This document shows, in pieces, positions 9,335 through 18,066 of a stretch of 22,852 bases of DNA; positions within the stretch are counted from its first letter, which is position 1; every line of letters begins with the position of its first letter. A model generated the notes under the pieces. The model was not told where the DNA came from, searched no databases, and saw nothing but the letters and a program-made list of their open reading frames with translations. The stretch is taken from positions 1-22,852 of the forward strand of contig JAUCBJ010003671.1 in NCBI GenBank assembly GCA_032718475.1. The letters are read 5' to 3'. The position numbers and the translations under genes were made by a program. The DNA is from Nemertoderma westbladi (taxonomy: Eukaryota; Xenacoelomorpha; Nemertodermatida; Nemertodermatidae).

Positions 9335-10115
9335 ATTATTTACTTTTATTTTACTCCTACTACTAGGAAGAGCGAGTTCGGGCAATAGAAATGAAATCCT
9401 TCCAGGCTTCCCGATTCTCCAGAGTTGTTGCAATTTCGTATCTCCCATGTCCACTATACCTTTCAATTTGGTATATATATTATATGTCATGCTGGTCATC
9501 CACGGCTACACTTTCCTTGTGTTGATTGCCAGAAAATCGTATCTGCTTTCAAGGAGAGTGGTTGAGCAACCATCAATTTCGTCAGTACGCGGTTCTCAAG
9601 CTCAACCCCCTGTAAAAGTGCACATTCCACTGTGGCTTGAAAGAACTTCTTTCTTGTCCTTCAGGTGACATCAGAGGTTTGATTTCCAGATGGTACCTGT
9701 ATTGTAGTTTTTATACAGAACTACAACTAAAATACTAGGGGCGCTAAATATTTGTAGGGCGAGGAAGAGGTCCGGGTACTGGGGTTGGTCTATGTACTCT
9801 ATGGGTCTATAGGGGTTATGGTAAGTTTGAATTGATCTTGGTGAAAAGCAAGGGATATAACTTCGAACTCTGTTAATAGGCGGTAATCAGAATATATAAA
9901 ATATCGAACTACTGTACTTTGATTTACTTCCAAGAATGTAAAAAGATATAGAAAGCTGTGAAAGTTACAGATGCACCTTTCAGAATCGTTCACAAAAATA
10001 GTAAGAACTTTGTAAATTGAAAAATATTGCACCAAGAATAATAATAACGTAATATAGTCAGACTATAAAGGGCTTTGTGAAGACCATAAAACATTAGGTC
10101 TTAAAAGGAAGACTG
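9335..10115. other. Stretch without a confirmed gene
   Basis: No gene is confirmed. A possible 63-nt exon (9758-9820) sits between a TTTGTAG acceptor and a GTAAGT donor, in phase with the crystallin-type exon 2, but it does not look like a Greek-key motif. The open frame 9369-9668 (plus strand) and its minus-strand counterpart have no clear family. Confidence 0.5.
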
Positions 10116-10409
10116 TAAAATACTGATTTATCCTTTCTCGCTTTACTTGGAAACTTTAGCGCTGAGAACACACTTCGACTTTATTACTACTAATATCGGT
10201 GGAAACATTACGGACAGTCTCAAGGGCGGCAATAAGTGAACTGAAACAATTTTCTCTGTCGGCACCTTTTATACTTATATACTTAGGATTGGCCAATTGT
10301 TTAATTGATTAACTAATGTCTTCCAAGATAAATACAAATATACAGTAGATTTCAACTGAATAATAAAATAATATAAGTTTCCTTTAGTCTTTGAAGTTGT
10401 TTGTGTAAA
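10116..10409 (+). repeat. Direct repeat, copy 1 (294 bp)
   Basis: By eye it is identical to 10544-10837, beginning TAAAATACTGATTTATCC and ending GTTGTTTGTGTAAA. The two copies are offset by 428 bp, so the structure is a tandem duplication of a 428-bp unit with only about 1.7 units present. The 134-bp spacer is AT-rich. The copies lack TG...CA ends, a primer-binding site and any internal coding, so they are unlikely to be LTRs. Confidence 0.95.
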
Positions 10410-10543
10410 AATAATGTCATAGGTTATTGTTTAAAAAAAACTAAAAAAGATAAATATAAATTTAGAAAAAATATCCAGGTTTCTATGTTGAAAAAATATA
10501 TCGCACACCAATTTATCAATTTATTAATTTATTTAAACCAGAA

Positions 10544-10837
10544 TAAAATACTGATTTATCCTTTCTCGCTTTACTTGGAAACTTTAGCGCTGAGAACACA
10601 CTTCGACTTTATTACTACTAATATCGGTGGAAACATTACGGACAGTCTCAAGGGCGGCAATAAGTGAACTGAAACAATTTTCTCTGTCGGCACCTTTTAT
10701 ACTTATATACTTAGGATTGGCCAATTGTTTAATTGATTAACTAATGTCTTCCAAGATAAATACAAATATACAGTAGATTTCAACTGAATAATAAAATAAT
10801 ATAAGTTTCCTTTAGTCTTTGAAGTTGTTTGTGTAAA
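10544..10837 (+). repeat. Direct repeat, copy 2 (294 bp)
   Basis: This is the second copy of the 10116-10409 repeat with no difference found on reading. The apparent 88-codon frame at 10401-10667 only bridges the spacer and this copy and is not a gene. Identity of 100 percent means the duplication is very recent, or is an assembly effect. Confidence 0.95.
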
Positions 10838-10996
10838 TTGGACGTCAATTACGAAACGTTCTAGAACAACCTAATAATGAAGCGAACGAAAATATTTATC
10901 ATAATCGAGTTTTAATATATTCTGGATTGTATTGCGTGAAAGTGTTTGTTGCTATTCATACATAAACCGCAATTAAAATAATCTTTAAAAAAACTC

Positions 10997-11027
<31 letters not shown>

Positions 11028-11085
11028 TTTAGCCATTGTTATAATACTATTGACATATGCCGAGCAATAAGACGAGTGAATCAGA
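10838..11085. other. Short leader region with A27 tract before the retrotransposon ORF
   Basis: AT-rich sequence leads to 27 consecutive A at 11001-11027, followed by 58 bases up to the ATG at 11086. The A tract may be the tail of an older retro-insertion or may mark the 5' junction of the element. No snRNA, tRNA or spliced-leader sequence was recognised here as an insertion target. Confidence 0.6.
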
Positions 11086-14000
11086 ATGAAAAATAACCAG
11101 CAGTTAATTGATCTCTCGGAGAGCATTCTAAACTCCGACCAGCCAGCTTTATCAGATATTACTTACAACTTCAAGGGAGTGGCTCTTTCCGTGGCCGATG
11201 TAAACTCGCTCCGGGGAAGAGAATGGCTTACAGACAACATTATCAATACGTGTCTCCAGTCTCTCACAAAAGATAAGGACAATGTTCGTGTGCTCAGCTC
11301 CCACTTCTATAGGCGACTCGTCTCTCCGACCGGAGGATATAAAGCTATTGAAAGATGGACAAGCAAATTCAACATCTTTAACCTCGACATAGTCCTCTTC
11401 CCCGTTAATGTGGAGAATATTCATTGGGTATTGGTCGTCATTCACCCAAAGATGGGCCTCATTCGACATATAGACACACTCGGAAACTATGCGAACACAT
11501 TCAAACCAATAACCGAGGAGATAATTCGTTGGCTAACTCTGGAGGCCGAGCGCAGGTGTATCCCATTTAAAAAGTTTACTACTGAGCCACCACTAAGTCG
11601 ATGTCAATTCAACTCCTACCAATGTGGAGCATACGTGTGTCGTTTTGCCAAGACGGTAATTGAGGGTGGGTCACTAACAGAGGTTGATGACCAAGATGCC
11701 CAGGCATACAGGGAGTTTCTACTCAACGAAATTGAGTCCACAGCCACCATCACTCAAGCAGTACTTTACCCCTCCACCAACACTCAACAGGAAACCACAG
11801 TTTCAACAACATTCTGCTCCAATCCAGACGTCGAGGTCTCCCACCCCAGCGTAGCTACGGACCCTGGGACTAATATGGATACCCATAGCCATCCAGCTAA
11901 GTCTGAGTGCCTGGTCTGCCGAGATTCGATCCCAGTGAATCTAACAGGTCTCCTACGAAAACATGGCCGTCCAACAACATGTAGTGGTTCGGGGAAACCC
12001 TGGGCCCACTCAAGCCCTTCTAAATCTACAACAGATCATTTACCCTCCACTCAAGTCCCGACCACACAACCGCCAGACTCAACCACCCAACATTTGTCAG
12101 CCGACGACCCAGCTCAACAACCCATGCCTTCGAATTCATACACCACTGATTTTGGTAGGAACTGGTTAACCAGCAGACAGACCACAGACCTGGACCCCGA
12201 TGGTTTGATGATGAAAGCATATGGAGCCAACCTAGTTGGTAAGGGTGAGCCTCCCGACGAACTTTTTCATCAATGGCGGCGTGCCACACAACTGCGTGGG
12301 GGCAAGTATCGTCTACCTGGTGGGGCTGTTGGTCGCGACATAGTTGAGCTACTTGCTTCCGAGGCAACAGCCCTTGTCAGGGGTCTTCAGCACAACGAGG
12401 CAGATGCGCGCTCTGAACGGATTCTCTTGGCAGATTCCCTACTCCTCCACCGTGATCACAGAGTCATTAAGGTATCAGACATCCGTCGGTTGCTAACCCG
12501 CCGTGCTCAACAGTGGCGATCTGGACAGATCGAGGCACTTCTTCAAGAAGCTGAGAGATGCTCTGTGAAGTTCCCTACGAACCAGTGCTCTAGTCGACGA
12601 CCTCCAGGGGACGAGAGGGAACATACAATTCGTGTATTTACCAGACTGATGTTGGAGGGGAAAGTCCGGAGCGCGGTGAGGTGGGTCATGGGCCGTGAAA
12701 CTGGTGGAGTTCTAGAACCCAATAGCGCCATCAATACGCCAGGAGGTACTACAACAGTATTTGATGTCCTTGGCGGCAAGCACCCGCAAGCCGTCCCTCC
12801 ACAGGAAGGCTCGCTCCTCAATGCAGAGGAAGAACCTCCCATCAGGGTTGAGGTAGATGTGACAGCCAGCCATATAGAAGCAGCTGCACGACGGCTTCAT
12901 GGAGGAGCAGGACCTGCTGGCTCGGACTCAACCCGCTGGAGCGACTATCTCCTGCGGTATGGAGGTCATAGCGAGCGGTTACGCGAAGCCATAGCGGGAC
13001 TAGCCCGTGAGATGGCCAGCAGGGTTATCCCATGGGAGATTTTACGCGCCCTCCTGTCTTCCAGGCTGATCGCTCTGGACAAGTGCCCTGGAGTTCGACC
13101 CATTGGTATCGGTGAATGTCTAAGACGAATCCTTGCTAAGTCCATGGCCATAGCCACTGGGGATGACGTTACTGATACCTGTGGTGCAGAACAGCTCTCC
13201 GCTGGTACATCAGCAGGAGTGGAAGCAGCGATCCACACGATGTCCGGGATCTTCGATGAACACAGCGGAGAAGGCTGGGGCGTTCTGCTGGTGGATGCAG
13301 CGAACGCTTTTAACTCATTGAATCGGACGGCGGCACTTTGGAACGCACGTCATCTGTGGCCCCGATGCTCACTATTTCTTTTTAACTGTTATCGGGGCCA
13401 CAGTATTCTAATCATAAGTGGAACCGAAGCTATCCTTTTCAGTGAGGAGGGCATGACTCAGGGCGACCCACTTGCTATGCTCCTGTACGCCACGGGTGTC
13501 CTGCCCCTCATCCGCCGCCTCCGAGTCATCCCAGATATACTCCAGAACTGGTACGCCGACGATTCCGCGGCCGCAGCCTTATTTGCTAAGTTGCTGGAGT
13601 GGTTCGAGGAGCTGCTGCACATTGGGCCCACTGTGGGTTACTTCCCTGAGCCCACAAAGTGCAACCTTTTAGTAGCACCACAGTTTGTTGATGAGGCTAG
13701 GGTGGTGTTCCGCGACCACCCGGTCAATATCGTGACAGGGTGCCGATTCCTGGGTGGTTTTGTTGGTGGGGAGGAAGAACGGCAGGTTTTCGTGGAAGCC
13801 AAAGTGGCTGAGTGGGTCAAGTCTGTTGACCATTTGGCGGAGATGGCGGAGGCCCAGCCCCACGCCGCATTCGCAGCCATGGCTTGCTCCCTGCAAAGGG
13901 AGTGGGCCTATCTACAGCGGGTGACCCCCAACTGCTCCGCTTTGTTTGATGTGCTCGAGGAAGCCATCACCGACCGCTTCCTTCCAGCTGTGATTGGAGG

Positions 14001-15060
14001 CGATATCACCCAGTTAGAGCGAAGTTTGTTCGGGCTGTCACCGAGCAACGGAGGTCTAGGGATCCGGGACCCCACAGCCGAGGCAGCCTCCCAGTACACC
14101 GTGTCAGAGGCCGGCACACGTCCCCTCTCCAGCGCCATCAAGGGAGATTCAGGATTTTCCCTAACAGATCACCTTGCCAGCCTCAGGGAAGCTAAAAAGT
14201 CCGCCCGAGTGGCCCAAAAAGAAAGGGAAGTTGAGGGGTTTTACAACATCGTCGGTCAATTGCCACCGGAGCGCCGTAGAGTAGTGGAACGCGCTGCTAA
14301 ATACAAGACCAGCGGCTGGATATCCGCACTCCCTTTAACCGACTTCCACCAGGATCTATCGCCCTCGGAGTTCCGCGACGCCATATCGCTGCGCTACGGA
14401 CGACAACCATCCGGAGTTCCTTCGCGTTGCGACGGATGCGGGGCCGCTTTCGATCTCAATCATGGACTAAACTGCAAGAAAGGCGGCCTCGTGATCCAAC
14501 GCCACAATGAAGTGCGCGATGTTGTAGGTGATTTAGCAGCCTTGGCATTCGGACCTCGAAATGTTATTCAGGAGCCGATGGTAAACGAGCGAGGCGCCGC
14601 GGATGTAACAGCTGGTCTTCGGAGTGATGTAGGGGTTCGGGGTGTTTTCAACCCACAGACTCAGGCGTTGATTGATATTAGGTTAGTTAACCTTGACGCC
14701 GAGTCATACGTGGGTCGCACCCCGATGTCAGTCCTCGAGTCTGCCGAAGACCAGAAGATCAGGCTGTATGCTGAGGCGGCTTGGGCTCGTCGGGCGGACT
14801 TTGCTCCTTTCGTTGCGTCCTGTGATGGAGTGCTGGCGCCCCACGCGGATAAGATCCTGCGGATAATCGCTCACCGACTCCATCGTTCCTGGCAGCGCCC
14901 CTACAGCACAGTCATGGGGTGGGTCCGTCGTCGGGTCCAATTCGCAATTCTTCGAGGAGCTTCCCACTGCATCCGAGGCTCTAGAATGAAGTGGCGAAGC
15001 GGACTTGGTCTCGAGGATGGCGCAGGACTTCCGGTACCCCCTATAGATATAAATGGATAA
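11086..15060 (+). CDS. Ulp1 protease - zinc finger - reverse transcriptase - endonuclease polyprotein
   Basis: This 1324-residue protein has no stop or frameshift. Residues about 25-200 form a Ulp1/SENP-like C48 cysteine protease. H113, D130, Q174 and C180 match the family's catalytic set, with H-D spacing of 17 and Q-C spacing of 6, as in yeast Ulp1. A CCHC finger follows (C275, C278, H293, C299). The reverse transcriptase (about 600-900) has D737 in motif A (LLVDAANAF), motif B MTQGDPLAMLLYA (790-802), YADD at 823-826 and FLGG at 888-891. A second finger (C1115, C1118, H1126, C1130) precedes RHNEVRD (1139-1145) and a restriction-like endonuclease region with D1181 and D1197-I-R1199. This is the NeSL architecture; R2-like elements share the RT, finger and endonuclease but lack the protease. 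The protein would act by target-primed reverse transcription. The role of the protease in this group is not established. The start is the first ATG after the A27 tract and keeps the whole protease domain. Confidence 0.92.
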   Translation: MKNNQQLIDLSESILNSDQPALSDITYNFKGVALSVADVNSLRGREWLTDNIINTCLQSLTKDKDNVRVLSSHFYRRLVSPTGGYKAIERWTSKFNIFNLDIVLFPVNVENIHWVLVVIHPKMGLIRHIDTLGNYANTFKPITEEIIRWLTLEAERRCIPFKKFTTEPPLSRCQFNSYQCGAYVCRFAKTVIEGGSLTEVDDQDAQAYREFLLNEIESTATITQAVLYPSTNTQQETTVSTTFCSNPDVEVSHPSVATDPGTNMDTHSHPAKSECLVCRDSIPVNLTGLLRKHGRPTTCSGSGKPWAHSSPSKSTTDHLPSTQVPTTQPPDSTTQHLSADDPAQQPMPSNSYTTDFGRNWLTSRQTTDLDPDGLMMKAYGANLVGKGEPPDELFHQWRRATQLRGGKYRLPGGAVGRDIVELLASEATALVRGLQHNEADARSERILLADSLLLHRDHRVIKVSDIRRLLTRRAQQWRSGQIEALLQEAERCSVKFPTNQCSSRRPPGDEREHTIRVFTRLMLEGKVRSAVRWVMGRETGGVLEPNSAINTPGGTTTVFDVLGGKHPQAVPPQEGSLLNAEEEPPIRVEVDVTASHIEAAARRLHGGAGPAGSDSTRWSDYLLRYGGHSERLREAIAGLAREMASRVIPWEILRALLSSRLIALDKCPGVRPIGIGECLRRILAKSMAIATGDDVTDTCGAEQLSAGTSAGVEAAIHTMSGIFDEHSGEGWGVLLVDAANAFNSLNRTAALWNARHLWPRCSLFLFNCYRGHSILIISGTEAILFSEEGMTQGDPLAMLLYATGVLPLIRRLRVIPDILQNWYADDSAAAALFAKLLEWFEELLHIGPTVGYFPEPTKCNLLVAPQFVDEARVVFRDHPVNIVTGCRFLGGFVGGEEERQVFVEAKVAEWVKSVDHLAEMAEAQPHAAFAAMACSLQREWAYLQRVTPNCSALFDVLEEAITDRFLPAVIGGDITQLERSLFGLSPSNGGLGIRDPTAEAASQYTVSEAGTRPLSSAIKGDSGFSLTDHLASLREAKKSARVAQKEREVEGFYNIVGQLPPERRRVVERAAKYKTSGWISALPLTDFHQDLSPSEFRDAISLRYGRQPSGVPSRCDGCGAAFDLNHGLNCKKGGLVIQRHNEVRDVVGDLAALAFGPRNVIQEPMVNERGAADVTAGLRSDVGVRGVFNPQTQALIDIRLVNLDAESYVGRTPMSVLESAEDQKIRLYAEAAWARRADFAPFVASCDGVLAPHADKILRIIAHRLHRSWQRPYSTVMGWVRRRVQFAILRGASHCIRGSRMKWRSGLGLEDGAGLPVPPIDING

Positions 15061-15211
15061 CCGAGCTATCACAATTATGATTCTACTATTGGTTACAACA
15101 TTGTCACCTTCAGCGACCAAGGCGGGAAACTTTGTGGCTGAAGAGGAGAGTCACTTGTTCCTTATGAGTCAAAAGAAAACTTCCCCTCTGTTCCGGGGTG
15201 AAATAATATGT

Positions 15212-15217
15212 AATAAA
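15212..15217 (+). promoter_or_regulatory. Candidate polyadenylation signal AATAAA
   Basis: AATAAA lies about 150 bases after the stop of the retrotransposon ORF. The region is AT-rich, so a chance occurrence is possible. Confidence 0.3.
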
Positions 15218-16339
15218 CAATGACAATTGCATGTTCAATATTCAGTAATTAACCACTAGGTTTGGTTTACCACTAGTATCGTTTTATAAATATAGGTAAA
15301 ATAATAAATTAATATAATAGATAAAAAAATTTATTTAAACCTAAATCTGAATTTTCATTTTTTTTTAATATTTATTTTGTTTCTTTTATGTATTTTTTAA
15401 AATAAAACTTTCAGCTTCCGATATGTACAATTCTTTTTACAGGACAATGTCCCTCCCCCTCCCCTGGCATGTGGAAAAGCTCAATCCATGTTTATATAAA
15501 TTGACAATGATATTACTATATCTAGAGTTCTATGAGGGCGATAGAAGTTAATATCAGGACCAAAATAAAATCGAGGGCATCCTCGAGTTTATATTGAATC
15601 TCAAGAGTTTATTCAACTGCATCGACATCAGCTTGTTATAATTTATAGTTTGTTTTCTGCAAGAAAGATGATCATCGAACACAATTTGGGGTTGATCTTG
15701 ACTCTCATTATCGGTATATAAATAGTTTGTATTCATAGATTTGACACTTGACTCTAAAATGGTGTCGATACAAGTTTATTCCTCGAAATGAGTTTTATCG
15801 ATCCATCATCCTGTCAACATCCCGAGACCATCTGAGCAGCTTTACAGATGAGGTGTAGTGAGTGTATTTGAAGCCGTACTGTACTGACTGGTGGTATCCA
15901 GTTTGAGTTTCATATAACCACAGGGATTTGGAGGGAAAAAAAGACTCCCTTCCAGTTATCATAGATTGCTGACATCATGTTGGTACCAGTACGTTCCATA
16001 TGCTTTTGAAGCATTGAATGGTATGGTCGTTAGTGATCCATGCCAAGGACTCTTAAAATTATATTTGCTTGGCAATAGGATAATCTGGCCTGCATGTCTT
16101 GGGTTCAGTAACTAAACTCCCCATATAGCACTACACTACATGGCTCGCACCACATATATACTGTAGTACCGGTTCTGATGATGTACATATTGATCACTCC
16201 CCATTGCTCATATTGTCGTAATCATGTCTGCTTGTATACAGCTGTTGCAGTTATATTATTATCCTATTACATACAGCCTGTTCAGTGAGATGCTGATGTG
16301 AACATTATTATTATGTTTTGCTTATTACCACGTTCTATC
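15218..16339. other. Gene-free AT-rich stretch
   Basis: No gene or clear repeat was recognised. Open frames here, such as 15554-15736 on the minus strand, are short and featureless. Confidence 0.6.
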
Positions 16340-17995
16340 TATCACAGTTCTATCTGCCACCTGGGGCTTGATATATCCTCCAGCCAATGTTGCAATGATG
16401 GATGCCTGCGACACTGAATTGCTGGTCCTCACCCCGGAGGAAATACGCAACTGGGCCACTGGTCGCTGTTACTATATTGTGCGGATGCCAGAGTACTGCA
16501 CAATGGCCGTCCTTCTACCCTGAACTTCCACAAATGATTGATCACAGCTATTGAGGAAGATACCCCAAAGTAACTCCTACCCAGGATTTTGCAATGCACC
16601 TCGCCAAACAACAGGTGGACTCGAATACTTGCCTGACTATAGTTCCCGAGCAGAACGAGGCACGTATGGTGGAGCAAAAGACCCAAACCAATGCCTGGGT
16701 ATTGGACCTCCTCACCCAACTGGGACAACATTGCCCAGTCAATCCTGCAGTACTCCAACCTGTGGCTGGAGCAGCCATACCAGTCAACTGATGATGCCTT
16801 ATCGATAGACTGCCGCCACATTCCACCATTGGCAGAAGAGCTGGGATGTTAACAGATGTCGCCAGCAGACAGAAACCTACCCATGGAGGGGGGGGGGGGG
16901 GGGTCTCGATTCTCAGCTCTCGGTTCCGATCTACAGGAGGTTGTATCAGTCACCTTCCACATTAATCGGAACTATGCCGATACTACCATTGTACTAATCC
17001 TCAATGGACTGCAGACCCATATCCGTTCCAAGCAAAGCATCGCCACGGACTACCTCACATTCCATAAATGCAGACAAGTTCTCCAGGAATCTTTTGATGC
17101 ATTCCACATTTCCCTGGTAGAGCTAGCTGATAACGCCGAACTCTGCATCCACTGCAGATAAAACCAAATTGTCAAAATTTAAACCAAACTCCTGAAGGTT
17201 CTGCCCCAGCCTACTCTCAAGGACCGCATTAAAATTTGCCAGAGTTGGCAGGCAAACGGAAAAAATCAACCAATTCTGGGTGGTGCCCGCACTGTTGCAA
17301 AGGTTTCCAGGTACCAACAACAGTGGGTCCGCTCCCATATGTGTCAGGGTTCATACAGCAACCTGAATACTGATAATCCGAACACCCGCACCTCAATGGC
17401 TCCCAATCAACCCCCACGGAATTACCCTCCCAGCATGGACCACCACATTGAAAACGGAAACTGTTGTAATAGTGGTAGCCAACCTGCTTGCCATGTCCAT
17501 TGTCACGTCTGCGGAAGGAATGTACACTTCGATTACTCAGTATACAGACCTGGCATCCACTCCTAAACCAGCAAAAACCCATACAGTTTCCCCCTGCAAT
17601 TCAATTAATTGTCTCCAGTACAGTGCTGCTGTTTGCCAACTAGACTATATTTCTGTGAGGCTGTCCAAATCCAATTCTGGCAATATTATGTATGGGTACA
17701 GTACACCACACTCCACCAGACAGTGGCCAGGTGGCTACTATGAGGACGCCTATCACCTCGACGCATCTCTACTTCCCTCCTCATCCTAGATTTGGTGGCA
17801 GTGGATGGTCTGCCTTACCAAACCCACGCCACGGCTGCTTCCCAGCCACCATCCAATATGGGGATCTTTAATCATAACGGAGATAGTGATCTCACTGGAA
17901 ACAGAGGGATTAATCCCCAGTAAGAATGTATGGTGTATCGATGGTGCAGCACATCATACTTTATGTTCTTTCTGTTTTGAAGTGGAAAAAATATT
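16340..17995 (+). pseudogene. Gypsy-like LTR retrotransposon gag and protease remnant
   Basis: Pieces of a gag-protease region follow in order in different frames. A capsid-like segment reads FHKCRQVLQESFDAFHISL and then VELADNAELCIHC (about 17060-17158). This matches the common gag pattern of an arginine/glutamine-rich helix, an ESFD motif and a cysteine pair. A PTLKDRIKICQSWQ-like segment follows (about 17208-17250). A degraded zinc knuckle, CHVCGRNVHF (about 17507-17536), lacks its final cysteine. A protease-like segment (about 17690-17990) includes a PDSGQVA-like stretch and a later ATIQYGDL. Many stops and frame changes, and a G16 tract at 16888-16903, break the frames. No LTRs or reverse transcriptase were seen. 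The frames 16594-16791 and 16856-17161 are the best-preserved parts. The assignment is by motif order only. Confidence 0.55.
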
Positions 17996-18066
17996 CCCGT
18001 AGGTAGTAAGTGAAACAATTAAATGTACATATTTTAAAATTTACATAGACTTTTCTAAGAAATATA

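Larger units (their letters stand above)
11028..15217 (+). mobile_element. NeSL-type non-LTR retrotransposon, apparently intact
   Basis: Provisional limits run from the end of the A27 tract to an AATAAA at 15212-15217. The single ORF occupies nearly all of it, with a short putative 3' UTR (15061 to about 15217). No poly-A tail, 3' microsatellite or target-site duplication was identified, so both ends are uncertain. GC content within the ORF is visibly higher than in the flanks, which fits a recent arrival. Confidence 0.65.

Noticed and set aside
9369-9700. Possible LINE C-terminus on the minus strand, or third crystallin exon on the plus strand (open 9369-9668)
   Set aside because: The minus-strand motif (ENREAWKDF) is too short and the frame is broken. 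The plus-strand frame has no Greek-key residues.
10401-10667. 88-residue open frame
   Set aside because: It runs across the spacer and into the duplicated segment, with AT-rich composition and no domain.
10116-10837. LTR pair of a short retroelement
   Set aside because: No TG...CA ends, no primer-binding site, and only 134 bp of non-coding spacer. A 428-bp partial tandem duplication explains it better.
13472-13896. Several open frames inside 11086-15060 on both strands
   Set aside because: They overlap the intact polyprotein in other frames and show no motifs of their own.
16429-17582. Minus-strand open frames over the Gypsy-like remnant
   Set aside because: The plus strand carries the gag, knuckle and protease motifs in order, and the minus frames have none.
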